Below are positions 1 to 7,365 of a DNA stretch of 64,000 nucleotides, one piece after another. This DNA comes from Bradyrhizobium sp. CER78. GTDB lineage: Bacteria > Pseudomonadota > Alphaproteobacteria > Rhizobiales > Xanthobacteraceae. Location of the stretch: contig NZ_JARVWP010000027.1 in assembly GCF_029846235.1 (NCBI RefSeq), forward strand, positions 1 to 64,000, given 5' to 3'. A program made the translations under genes and the position numbers. Each line of letters opens with the position of its first letter. Position 1 is the first letter of the stretch. The notes beneath the pieces are model-generated. The model searched no databases. It was given only the letters and a program-made list of their open reading frames with translations, and was not told the DNA's origin.

Positions 1-73
1 CGCCGCGGCTTCTCGGCTCAAGCACAACCGTCTCTGGAATACTGGATCGCCCGGTCGAGCCGGGCGATGACAG
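1..73. repeat. partial palindromic intergenic repeat, 'tactggatcgccc' family
   Basis: The left edge of the window holds the end of an interspersed repeat with the phrase accgtctctggaatactgga followed by a short inverted repeat around gcccggtcgagccgggc. The same phrase recurs near 56910-56953, so this is a second, truncated copy of that element. It has no coding potential. Confidence 0.7.
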
Positions 74-108
74 TTTTTGCGTGGACGTGGCGACGATGAT
101 GCGTCGGC

Positions 109-1248
109 TCAGTATCCCTTGCCGCTCGCCAGCTGATCGGTGTGGAAATTGCTGTCGCCGAACAGCTCCTGGCAGACGCGGGCGCGCTTCATGAAGAAGC
201 CGATGTCGAACTGATCGGTCATGCCCATGCCGCCATGCATCTGCACGCCCTCCTGCACGGCGAGCGTGGCGGTGGTGCCGGCGCGCGCCTTTGCCACCGC
301 GACTGCGGTGGCGGCCTTCTCGGCATCCGTATCGAGCGCCTGCAGCGCCTTCAGCACGGCGGCGCGGGTGATCTCGATATCGATGTAGAGCTGGGCGGCA
401 CGGTGCTGCAGCGCCTGGAATTCGCCGATCGCCTTGCCGAACTGCTTGCGCTCCTTGAGATACGTCACGGTGCGGCCGAACACCTCGTCGGAGAGTCCGA
501 CCATTTCGGATGCGACCGCGCCGCGGCCGATATTGAGCACGCCCTCGAGCAGCCCAAAGCCCTGATCGACCTCGCCGAGCACGCTGTCGGCATTGACCTC
601 GACATTGTCGAACACGATGCGCGCCGCGTTGTGCGAATCGACCATCGCGGTGCGCTCGACCGCGAGGCCCTTCGCTTTGGGATCGACCAGGAACAGCGTC
701 AGCCCGTTCTTGTCGCCGGCGCTGCCCGCGCTGCGCGCGGCGACGATCAGGAGATCGGCGGTGTGGCCGTCGACCACGAAGGCCTTGTCGCCGGACAGCT
801 TGAAGCCGTTGCCGAAACGCGTCGCCTGCAGTTTGGTCTGCAGCGGGCGATGCTTGGCACCTTCATCGATCGCGAGCGCGGCCAGCAGCGAGCCGTCGGC
901 GATCTTGGGCAGATGCTGCGCCTTCTGCGCTTCGCTCCCGCCGCGCGACAGCGCCGAGGCGGCGAGCACTGCGGTCGAAAGGAACGGCGACGGCATCAAG
1001 GTGCGGCCGATCTCCTCCATGACGATGCCGGCTTCGACGCAGCCGAGCCCGCTGCCGCCGAACTGGTCCGGTACCAACAGGCCGGAGAAGCCCATCTCGG
1101 CAAAAGTCTTCCAGAGCTCGCGCGAGAAGCCGGTGGTGTCCTTGGCATCGCGCAGGCCGCGCAGATGCGCCACCGGCGCCTTGTCGCTAATAAGACCGCG
1201 CGCACTGTCGCGCAGCATGGATTGTTCTTCGGTGAGGACGAGGGCCAT
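109..1248 (-). CDS. acyl-CoA dehydrogenase, probable non-catalytic partner subunit
   Basis: This 379-residue protein has the full acyl-CoA dehydrogenase layout. The N-terminal helical domain begins LTEEQSMLRDSARGLI, a beta domain lies in the middle, and the C-terminal helical domain carries LKERKQFGKAIGEFQALQH (about residues 265-283) and QMHGGMGMTDQFDIG (about 336-350). The C-terminal segment that normally carries the catalytic Glu (YEGT type) reads ARVCQELFGD and lacks that signature. The next gene upstream on the same strand is a second acyl-CoA dehydrogenase that keeps IEGGTSE. This pattern is known from heteromeric FadE-type enzymes of steroid and other bulky acyl-CoA degradation, so I infer an alpha-beta partnership. 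The substrate is unknown. The 129-bp gap to the upstream gene holds a palindromic repeat. Family assignment is certain; the subunit role is inference. Confidence 0.93.
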   Translation of the reverse strand: MALVLTEEQSMLRDSARGLISDKAPVAHLRGLRDAKDTTGFSRELWKTFAEMGFSGLLVPDQFGGSGLGCVEAGIVMEEIGRTLMPSPFLSTAVLAASALSRGGSEAQKAQHLPKIADGSLLAALAIDEGAKHRPLQTKLQATRFGNGFKLSGDKAFVVDGHTADLLIVAARSAGSAGDKNGLTLFLVDPKAKGLAVERTAMVDSHNAARIVFDNVEVNADSVLGEVDQGFGLLEGVLNIGRGAVASEMVGLSDEVFGRTVTYLKERKQFGKAIGEFQALQHRAAQLYIDIEITRAAVLKALQALDTDAEKAATAVAVAKARAGTTATLAVQEGVQMHGGMGMTDQFDIGFFMKRARVCQELFGDSNFHTDQLASGKGY

Positions 1249-1290
1249 TCGGGAATCCGATCTAACGTTCTAAGCAACTGTCTGTAGGTT

Positions 1291-1374
1291 GGTCATTCCG
1301 GGGCGATGCGCAGCATCGAACCCGGAATCTCGAGGTTCCGGGTTCGTCGCTTCGCGCCGCCCCGGAACGACGGG
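1291..1374. repeat. palindromic intergenic repeat, 'ggtcattccggggcg' family
   Basis: The segment opens ggtcattccggggcg and closes cgccccggaacgac, with nested inverted repeats around cccggaatctcgaggttccggg. It fills the gap between the two acyl-CoA dehydrogenase genes, ends a few bases before the stop codon of the upstream gene at 1378, and could form a transcribed hairpin. Confidence 0.75.
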
Positions 1375-1377
1375 GAG

Positions 1378-2562
1378 CTACGCGCCCGGCAGATCGAGGA
1401 TGCGCTTGGCGACGATGCCGAGCATCACCTCCGAGGTGCCGCCTTCGATCGAGTTGGCCTTGGTGCGCAGCCAGGCGCGCGGGCGGGCGCCGCCGCGGGA
1501 GCGGTCGCTCTCCCATTCCAGCGCATCGATGCCGCCGGCCGACATCAGGATCTCGTAGCGCCGCTTGTTGAGCTCGGTGCCGTAATACTTCATCGCCGAG
1601 GAGAACGCCGGATGCGATTGCCCGGCCTTGGCGAGGTCGACCGCGCGCTCCGCGGCCGCGGCGAGCGCGGCCTCGTCGACCTCGAAGTTCGCGATCTGGC
1701 TGCGGAGCTGCGCGTCGTCGAGCTTGCCTTGCGCATCCGCACCGACCGAGTCCGCCGCGATCTGGCCGAGCGGTCGGCCGACGCCGCGCTCGCCCATGCC
1801 CGAGATCATCGCACGCTCATGCTGCAAGAGATACTTCGCGACATCCCAACCGCGATTGACGGTGCCGACAACATGCGACTTCGGCACGCGGACATTGTCG
1901 AAGAAGGTTTCGCAGAACGGCGAATAGCCGGAGATCAAGAGGATCGGTTTTGTGGACACACCCTTCGACGCCATGTCGAACAGGATGAAGCTGATGCCGT
2001 CGTGCTTCTTGGCCGCAGGGTCAGTACGCACCAGGCAGAATATCCAGTCGGCGTAGTTGGCGTAAGAGGTCCAGATTTTCTGGCCGTTGATGATGTAGTC
2101 GTCGCCGTCACCGACCGCGCGGGTCTGTAGCGAGGCGAGATCGGAGCCGGCGTTCGGCTCGGAATAGCCCTGGCACCAGCGGATCAGGCCCGCGGTGATC
2201 TTCGGCAGGTGCTCCTTCTTCTGCTCCTCGGTGCCGTATTTCAACAGCGCCGGCCCGAGCATCGAGATGCCGAACGAGGTCAGCGGCTGACGCGCGCCGA
2301 TCGCCGCCATCTCCTGGCGGACGATCTTGGCTTCCTCGCCGTCGAGGCCGCCGCCGCCATATTCCCTGGGCCAATGCGGCACGGTCCAGCTCTTGTCGCG
2401 CATCCGCTCGAACCAGACCCGCTGCGCGTCCGACGAGAATTTCGCGTTGCGGCCACCCCAGAAGGTGTCGCCATCCGAGGTCATCGGTTTGCGCATCTCC
2501 GCCGGGCAATTCTGCTCCAGCCAGGCGCGGGTCTCTGCGCGGAATTTCTCGAGGTCAGCCAT
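1378..2562 (-). CDS. acyl-CoA dehydrogenase, catalytic-type subunit
   Basis: This 394-residue FAD-dependent acyl-CoA dehydrogenase has an N-terminal domain opening MADLEKFRAETRAWLEQNCP and the typical central motifs RWCQGYSEPNAGSDLA and YIINGQKIWTSYANYADWIF (about residues 133-172). The C-terminal motif ANSIEGGTSEVMLGIVAKR places a Glu (about residue 373) at the usual catalytic-base position. It would introduce the alpha-beta double bond into an acyl-CoA in the cytoplasm. It is the first gene of a minus-strand pair with a second dehydrogenase that lacks this Glu. The start at 2562 fits the family's N-terminus and faces the divergent gene at 2731 across about 170 bp. Substrate is unknown; the long, acidic N-terminus resembles proteins acting on bulky or aromatic acyl-CoAs. 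Confidence 0.95.
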   Translation of the reverse strand: MADLEKFRAETRAWLEQNCPAEMRKPMTSDGDTFWGGRNAKFSSDAQRVWFERMRDKSWTVPHWPREYGGGGLDGEEAKIVRQEMAAIGARQPLTSFGISMLGPALLKYGTEEQKKEHLPKITAGLIRWCQGYSEPNAGSDLASLQTRAVGDGDDYIINGQKIWTSYANYADWIFCLVRTDPAAKKHDGISFILFDMASKGVSTKPILLISGYSPFCETFFDNVRVPKSHVVGTVNRGWDVAKYLLQHERAMISGMGERGVGRPLGQIAADSVGADAQGKLDDAQLRSQIANFEVDEAALAAAAERAVDLAKAGQSHPAFSSAMKYYGTELNKRRYEILMSAGGIDALEWESDRSRGGARPRAWLRTKANSIEGGTSEVMLGIVAKRILDLPGA

Positions 2563-2730
2563 GGTGCGTTTCCAGTCAAAATCGACGAATTGGATTCGAC
2601 CTTAGACCTACGCAGCCGCCGAATTCAATATGCCTCGCGGCTGCGCCATGCTCTGGCGTCGCTACTCAGCTTGCGGGATCGGGTGTATCGCCGAGATGGG
2701 GTAACGTTTGAAAAACAAGAGGAAACGGAC

Positions 2731-3276
2731 ATGCGGCTGAAGCTGCTTTCGCCTAGCGAAATGAACGCCGCCCAGAAAGAAACCTACGACGAGTCGATCG
2801 CCGGCAAGCGCGGCGCGCCACCGGCGCCGATGATGGCCTGGCTGAACAGCCCGGAGATGGCGCGGCACGCCACCCGGCTCGGCGAGGTGCTGCGCTTCGA
2901 CACGATCTTCCCCCCAAAACTGTCGGAGATCGCGATCCTGGTCACAGCGCGGCACTGGACCGCGCATTACGAATGGTATGCCCACAAGCGCCTCGCGCTG
3001 AAGGGCGGCCTCGATCCGAAGATCATCGAGGACATTCGCGTGCGCCGGACGCCGACCTTCGACGATCCCAAGGCCAGGGTAATCTACGACGTCGCCAAAG
3101 CGCTGCACGAAGGTCACGGCCTGCCCAAGGGACTGTATGACGAGGCGGTCGAGGTGCTGAGCCAACGCGGCCTGGTCGAGGTGATCGGTCTCTGCGGCTA
3201 CTACACCATGGTGTCGATGACGCTGAACACGTTCGAGTTCCAACTGCCCGGCGGCGAGCTGTCGGAGCTCTGCTAG
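2731..3276 (+). CDS. carboxymuconolactone decarboxylase (CMD/AhpD-fold) family protein
   Basis: This 181-residue protein starts MRLKLLSPSEMNAAQKETYD and matches the CMD fold. The central helix pair is around LSEIAILVTARHWTAHYEWYAH (about residues 69-90) and a second helical segment lies near ALHEGHGLPKGLYDEAVEVL. The AhpD peroxidase CxxC pair is absent; Glu and His residues remain (SEIA, ARHW, HYEWYAH), as in CMD-like proteins without peroxidase activity. The start at ATG 2731 was chosen because it follows a good ribosome site (agaggaa) and matches the family N-terminus; longer in-frame extensions run into the divergent gene's promoter. It is divergent from the acyl-CoA dehydrogenases and precedes a VOC-family gene, which fits an aromatic-compound degradation setting, but no substrate can be named. 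Confidence 0.88.
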   Translation: MRLKLLSPSEMNAAQKETYDESIAGKRGAPPAPMMAWLNSPEMARHATRLGEVLRFDTIFPPKLSEIAILVTARHWTAHYEWYAHKRLALKGGLDPKIIEDIRVRRTPTFDDPKARVIYDVAKALHEGHGLPKGLYDEAVEVLSQRGLVEVIGLCGYYTMVSMTLNTFEFQLPGGELSELC

Positions 3277-3408
3277 ACCCGGCCGGCCGTGGCGTCTTTC
3301 GGAAACGCTGCGTTTCCGGATGGATCGCTCCGGCCCCGGCAAATCCGGACTATATCAACGGCAGAAGCCTTGCCCGATGCAGGGCGCTGACCCGAACGGA
3401 GCCGGACT

Positions 3409-3903
3409 ATGCCGCAAAATCCTCCCATCATCGCGGGCACGCGGATCGGGCATGTCCACCTCAAGGTCGCCGATCTCGAGCGCGCGCTCGGCTTCTATTG
3501 CGGCGTGCTCGGCTTCGAGCTGCAGCAGCGCCTGGGTGCGGATGCGGCCTTCATCTCCGCGGGCGGCTACCACCACCACATCGGCCTCAACACCTGGGAG
3601 AGCAAGGGCGGCCGTCCGCCGCCGCCCGGCACCACCGGCCTGTTCCACACCGCCATTCTCTATCCGAGCCGCCCGGCGCTCGCCGATGCGCTGCATCGGG
3701 TGCTGTCGGCCGGCATCCAGCTCGACGGCGCCAGCGACCACGGCGTCAGCCAGGCGCTTTACCTGCGCGATCCCGACGAGAACGGCGTCGAGCTCTATTG
3801 GGACCGGCCCGAAGCCGAATGGCCGCGCAGCGCCGACGGCAAGCTCGCGATGTTCACGCGGCGGTTGGATCTGGAGGATTTGCTGAAGCAGCGGGTGGCG
3901 TAA
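3409..3903 (+). CDS. VOC-family protein (catechol 2,3-dioxygenase/glyoxalase-like)
   Basis: This 164-residue protein has two vicinal-oxygen-chelate beta-alpha-beta modules. The first contains GHVHLKVADLERALGFY (His17 is a likely metal ligand) and FISAGGYHHHIGLNTW. The second contains GLFHTAILYPSRPALADALH and ends DENGVELYWDRP, whose Glu is the usual third metal ligand. The arrangement resembles the CatE-like class of catechol 2,3-dioxygenase family proteins. The enzyme is probably cytoplasmic and metal dependent; whether it cleaves a ring or acts as a lyase cannot be read from the sequence. It follows the CMD-like gene on the same strand with a gap of 132 bp. The ATG at 3409 has a ggagccgg ribosome site. 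Confidence 0.9.
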   Translation: MPQNPPIIAGTRIGHVHLKVADLERALGFYCGVLGFELQQRLGADAAFISAGGYHHHIGLNTWESKGGRPPPPGTTGLFHTAILYPSRPALADALHRVLSAGIQLDGASDHGVSQALYLRDPDENGVELYWDRPEAEWPRSADGKLAMFTRRLDLEDLLKQRVA

Positions 3904-3930
3904 TTCCGCAGCCCGATAATTGCAATTTCG

Positions 3931-4014
3931 TAGCCCGGATGCAGCGAAGCGAATCCGGGAAACCTGCGTGCGCGGAGACGGTCCCCGGATTGCGCTGCGC
4001 TTCATCCGGGCTAC
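3931..4014. repeat. palindromic repeat, 'tagcccggatgcagcg' family (copy 1)
   Basis: The element begins tagcccggatgcagcgaag and ends with its inverse cgcttcatccgggcta, forming a large stem. The convergent DUF2938 gene stops inside its edge: the CTA at 4011-4013 is the terminal base triplet of the repeat read as TAG on the minus strand. A second copy lies at 5896-5982. Confidence 0.85.
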
Positions 4015-4514
4015 GGGTGCAGCAATAGGCGCATCACCCAGCCGGCCGCATAGAGCCCAACCCCGAACACCGCATGCGTGACCAGGCTCTGCAGTCGCGC
4101 GGCCCATGGCTGGGGCATACGGCTCGCGGCGAAGCCGGCGCCCATCGCGGGCTGCATCACCAGGAACGGCGCGGCCACGCTGCCGATCCCGACCAGCAAT
4201 GCCGGACCGATGGCCGGCTGTCGCGCCCAATCGAGGCCGAAGATCGCGAGCAGCACGCCGGCAAAGCCGATCCCGATCAGATAGTGCGCGGCCCATCCGA
4301 TCACCCGTTCGCCCGCAACCGGCGGCGAGGCGGCGATGCGGTCGTGACGCACCCTCCCGGATGCGAGATGGCCGAGCCAGCGGCCGACCAACGCGTAGTC
4401 CAGCGACGGCATGCCGAGCAGATGCGTGCGGACCATTCCCCAGATGTCCATCACGATGGTCGCGCCGGCGCCGATCCGCACCGCACTCACCAGATAGTCC
4501 ACGGCGTCAGCCAT
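4011..4514 (-). CDS. DUF2938 family integral membrane protein
   Basis: This 167-residue hydrophobic protein starts MADAVDYLVSAVRIGAGATI and has about four membrane segments, around residues 8-28 (VSAVRIGAGATIVMDIWGMV), 68-90, 95-115 and 140-163. Length and the conserved DIWGMVRTHLLGMPSLDYALVGRWLGH stretch fit DUF2938, whose function is unknown. Its start ATG (4512-4514) overlaps the last codons of the upstream methyltransferase by 8 bp, so the two are translationally coupled. The stop codon lies in the edge of a palindromic repeat. Regulation is probably shared with the methyltransferase under the divergent MerR regulator. Confidence 0.85.
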   Translation of the reverse strand: MADAVDYLVSAVRIGAGATIVMDIWGMVRTHLLGMPSLDYALVGRWLGHLASGRVRHDRIAASPPVAGERVIGWAAHYLIGIGFAGVLLAIFGLDWARQPAIGPALLVGIGSVAAPFLVMQPAMGAGFAASRMPQPWAARLQSLVTHAVFGVGLYAAGWVMRLLLHP

Positions 4515-5370
4515 TGGCAGCCTCCACTGGCGCTCGCGCCGCGACCATCCAGCAGGCCGCGGTGAAGCGAATCTCGCCGGCATCGAGATAGCGGTCGAAG
4601 GCACCGCGCACGGTGTCGATCACCTCTGCGCGAAGCGGCTCTTCCATCCCCTGCAGCATGGTGCCGACCGGGCCGAGCCAGCTGACGTAACGGGTCAGCT
4701 CTGTTGCCGGAAAGCTCAAGCCGACATCGACAGGTTCGACCGCGATCGCATCCCAGCCGCTGTGCTTCAGGATGCTCTCGATCCGCTTGCGGTCCGCGAG
4801 GCCGAACTGCCCCGGCGCGTCGGGCCGCCGCGGCGGAAGCTGCGGCAGCAGCGGTTTCGCCGCCCGTTCCGCCGTCGTCATGAACGGGTTCTCGGCGGCG
4901 CCACGCCATGCGACGAAGCGGAGCGCAGCCCCGGGCCGGGCCGCGCGGCGCAGATTGGCGAAGGCCTGCACCGGATCGGCAAAGAACATCACGCCGAGCC
5001 GTGAGATGACCATGTCGAAACTCGCGGGGGCGAACGGATAGGTCTGCGCGTCGGCGCAGATGAAGTCGGCCGGCCGCCCTTCCCCCTCCGCGCGGGCGCG
5101 TGCTGCCGCGATCATCGGCTGGGAGATATCGACGCCGGTGCAATGCCCATCCAGGCCGAGCGCCCGAGCCGCGGCGAAGGTCGTGGCGCCGGTGCCGCAG
5201 CCGATATCGAGCACATAGCTCGCCGCGGCATCGGATACTGCCTGGACCAGCAGATCCTCAAGCGGCTTGAACATGCCTTCGAGCACGTCGCGTGTCTCGA
5301 CCCAGGCGCGTCCGGCGGTGCCGTTCCAGAGTTTGCACTGCTCGTCGTCGGCCTGCGATGCGACGTCCAT
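4507..5370 (-). CDS. class I SAM-dependent methyltransferase
   Basis: This 287-residue protein has motif I VLDIGCGTGATTFAAARALG (about residues 52-71), an acidic motif II region GVDISQPMIAAARARAEGEG, and ICADAQTYPFAPASFDMVISRLGVM (motifs III-IV). It belongs to the Methyltransf_11/25-type UbiE-like proteins. The start at MDVASQADDEQCKLWNG (5370) is preferred because family members open with a QxxxWNG segment near the N-terminus; the upstream ATG at 5418 lies beyond the putative MerR-controlled promoter. It is the first gene of a two-gene operon with DUF2938 and faces a merR-type gene, so it is likely induced by that regulator's ligand. The substrate is unknown. Confidence 0.92.
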   Translation of the reverse strand: MDVASQADDEQCKLWNGTAGRAWVETRDVLEGMFKPLEDLLVQAVSDAAASYVLDIGCGTGATTFAAARALGLDGHCTGVDISQPMIAAARARAEGEGRPADFICADAQTYPFAPASFDMVISRLGVMFFADPVQAFANLRRAARPGAALRFVAWRGAAENPFMTTAERAAKPLLPQLPPRRPDAPGQFGLADRKRIESILKHSGWDAIAVEPVDVGLSFPATELTRYVSWLGPVGTMLQGMEEPLRAEVIDTVRGAFDRYLDAGEIRFTAACWMVAARAPVEAANG

Positions 5371-5416
5371 GATTTTCGTCCTTCTTGATGCCTGCCTTAC
5401 CCAAGCGGTAGGCTGC

Positions 5417-5447
5417 ACACTGCCAGTTCAAGTGAACTTGAGGTCAA
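5417..5447 (-). promoter_or_regulatory. MerR-type operator/promoter for the methyltransferase operon
   Basis: On the minus strand a -35-like TTGACC (5442-5447) is followed 19 bp later by a weak -10 (CAGTGT, 5417-5422). Between them lies an inverted repeat AGTTCA-CT-TGAACT (5425-5438). A long 19-bp spacer carrying a dyad is the hallmark of MerR-family promoters. The site lies between the methyltransferase and the divergent merR gene. The -10 is poor, so exact element boundaries are tentative. Confidence 0.65.
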
Positions 5448-5452
5448 GGGCC

Positions 5453-5893
5453 ATGCGGGACATCGATATCGCGGAGGTGGCGGGACTGTCGGGCGTTCGT
5501 GCGTCGACCTTGCGCTTCTATGAAGAAAAGGGACTGATCGCCTCGCATGGCAGGCGCGGGCTGCGCCGCCTGTTCGATCCGGCCGTGCTCGACCGGCTGG
5601 CGCTGATCGCGCTCGGGCGCGCCGCCGGTTTCACCCTCGACGAGATCGGAAGGATGTTCGCGCCCGACGGCAGGCCGCGCATCGACCGGAAGATGCTGGC
5701 GACGAAGGCCGACGAACTCGACCGCACCATCCGCCGGCTCAACGCGATGCGCGACGGCCTGCGCCACGCCGCCGTGTGCCCCGCGCCGAGCCACATGGAA
5801 TGTCCGACCTTCCGCCGCCTGCTGCGCGTCGCCGCGGCCGGGAAGATGGAGACACCGAAGAAGGAGCCGGCAAAGTCGCGCCGCAAATCATAA
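5453..5893 (+). CDS. MerR family transcriptional regulator
   Basis: This 146-residue regulator has an N-terminal winged helix-turn-helix: MRDIDIAEVAGLSGVRASTL, RFYEEKGLIASHGRRGLRRLF and LDRLALIALGRAAGFTLDEI. A dimerisation helix follows (KMLATKADELDRTIRRLNAMRDGLRHA), then a short C-terminal effector tail with two Cys in VCPAPSHMECPTF and a basic end. ATG 5453 was chosen because family proteins begin a few residues before the first HTH helix; the longer open frame upstream crosses the operator. It diverges from the methyltransferase/DUF2938 pair, with a MerR-style dyad in the 82-bp gap, and probably controls that pair and perhaps itself. The effector is unknown; the Cys pair could sense metal or redox, but this is inference. 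Confidence 0.92.
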   Translation: MRDIDIAEVAGLSGVRASTLRFYEEKGLIASHGRRGLRRLFDPAVLDRLALIALGRAAGFTLDEIGRMFAPDGRPRIDRKMLATKADELDRTIRRLNAMRDGLRHAAVCPAPSHMECPTFRRLLRVAAAGKMETPKKEPAKSRRKS

Positions 5894-5895
5894 CC

Positions 5896-5982
5896 GTAGC
5901 CCGGATGCAGCGCAGCGAAATCCGGGGTTCGTTCCCAGCGGCAATACCGTCCCCGGATTGCGCTTCGCTCCATCCGGGCTAC
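5896..5982. repeat. palindromic repeat, 'tagcccggatgcagcg' family (copy 2)
   Basis: The copy runs from gtagcccggatgcagcgc to gcttcgctccatccgggcta. As in copy 1, its edge provides the stop codon (CTA, 5979-5981) of the converging minus-strand gene. It sits between convergent merR and MFS genes and could act as a bidirectional terminator hairpin. Confidence 0.85.
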
Positions 5983-7196
5983 TTGCTTCCCTTCGTCATG
6001 ATCGTCACCGCGGCGATCAGTTCGAGGCCGATGCAGCCGTAGAACGGCAGCGTGTAGCTGCCGGAGAGATCGTGCAGCAGCCCGATCACGCCGGGGCCGA
6101 ACGCGTAGGTGATCTGGTTGATCGCGGTGATCAGGCTGACCAGCACGCCGAACGCGCGCGGGTCGAACTCGCGCTGCACGATCAGCGCCGGCAGCGTGAT
6201 CAGATTGCCGACCGAGAAGCCGAACAGCGCGCAGGCGGCGATCTGCGCGATATCGTTGTGCACGTTGATGATGATGACGAGCGCGATCGCCTGGCTGACA
6301 AAGGACAGCGCCGACGCCAGCCGCTGGTTGAGCTGGTCGATCACAAAGGAGAAGGAGACGCGGCCGACCACGGCCATCGCGGTCAACAGCGCCATCGCCA
6401 CCGTCGCACGCTCGCGGCCGATCACCTGGTCGAGATAGGCGATCAAATGGACGATGAAGCCGACCTGGGCGAACAGCACCAGCGCGAAGGCGATCGAGAC
6501 CGAGAGGAAGCGGATGTCGCGCAGCGCATTGGCGCGCACCTGGGTCGCCGACGGCGCATCGGCCGCGGCAGAAGTCACTGCATGCAGATGCACCGGCGGC
6601 CGCCCGACGAAGATCAGGATCACAGGCACCATCACCACGATCAGCAACCCAGCTGCCGCGATCATCGCGCCGGAGAAGCCGAACGTGCCGATGCCCGCCA
6701 CCAGCAGCGGCACGCCGACGATGCCGCCGAAGCTGGCGCCGTTCAGCGCCAGGCTGATCGCCATGCCGCGCTTCTTGTCGAACCACAGGCCGAGCGTGTT
6801 GGTGATGATGCCGAGGCTGGTGCCGGCCCAGCCGAACGCCAGCAGCGCATCGGCGAGATAGAGCTGCCACGGCGCGCGCACCTCGCCGATCGCAACCGCC
6901 GCGATCGCCATCGCGAAGGTGCCCGCGATCAGGCAACTGCGCGCCCCGAACGCCTTGATCGCCTCGCTGACGAAGGCGACCAGCGCGGCGCCGAACAAAT
7001 AGAAGAAGGTAGTGCCCGACGAGATCAGCGACGCCGGCCAGCCGTGCAGCCGCTGCAACTCGGCGACATAGACACTCTGGCCGTAGAAGCCCAATCCCCA
7101 GCCGAAGGTCGCAAGCAGGAAGCAAACGACGACGATGCGCCAGCCTTCGTAACCAAGCGAGGATTCGTCAGGCAGCGTGGGTGAGGATGCGTCCAT
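5979..7196 (-). CDS. MFS transporter (oxalate/formate-antiporter-like, 12 TM)
   Basis: This 405-residue permease has two six-helix halves joined by a cytoplasmic loop near FVGRPPVHLHAVTSAAADAPSATQ (about residues 200-225). The first half carries GLGFYGQSVYVAELQRLHGWPASLISSGTTFFYLFGA, and the A-motif-like segment LWFDKKRGMAISLALNGASFGG is characteristic of MFS carriers related to monocarboxylate and OFA transporters. The substrate cannot be told. The last residues and stop codon come from a palindromic repeat. It is followed upstream, on the same strand, by another MFS gene at a distance of 169 bp. Confidence 0.92.
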   Translation of the reverse strand: MDASSPTLPDESSLGYEGWRIVVVCFLLATFGWGLGFYGQSVYVAELQRLHGWPASLISSGTTFFYLFGAALVAFVSEAIKAFGARSCLIAGTFAMAIAAVAIGEVRAPWQLYLADALLAFGWAGTSLGIITNTLGLWFDKKRGMAISLALNGASFGGIVGVPLLVAGIGTFGFSGAMIAAAGLLIVVMVPVILIFVGRPPVHLHAVTSAAADAPSATQVRANALRDIRFLSVSIAFALVLFAQVGFIVHLIAYLDQVIGRERATVAMALLTAMAVVGRVSFSFVIDQLNQRLASALSFVSQAIALVIIINVHNDIAQIAACALFGFSVGNLITLPALIVQREFDPRAFGVLVSLITAINQITYAFGPGVIGLLHDLSGSYTLPFYGCIGLELIAAVTIMTKGSK

Positions 7197-7365
7197 TTCT
7201 TGCTCTTGCTTCTGACATCGTCATGACCGGGTTCATCCGTTCTCACGATGTAAGGAGCCGTGCAAGCCGATCATTTCGAAGCCGATCGAAGTGTCAGCAA
7301 TTGGCAGCAGGACTCTTTTGGGCATGTTCTTGCGGAAAACCGCGACACACTTTTCCGGAACATGC

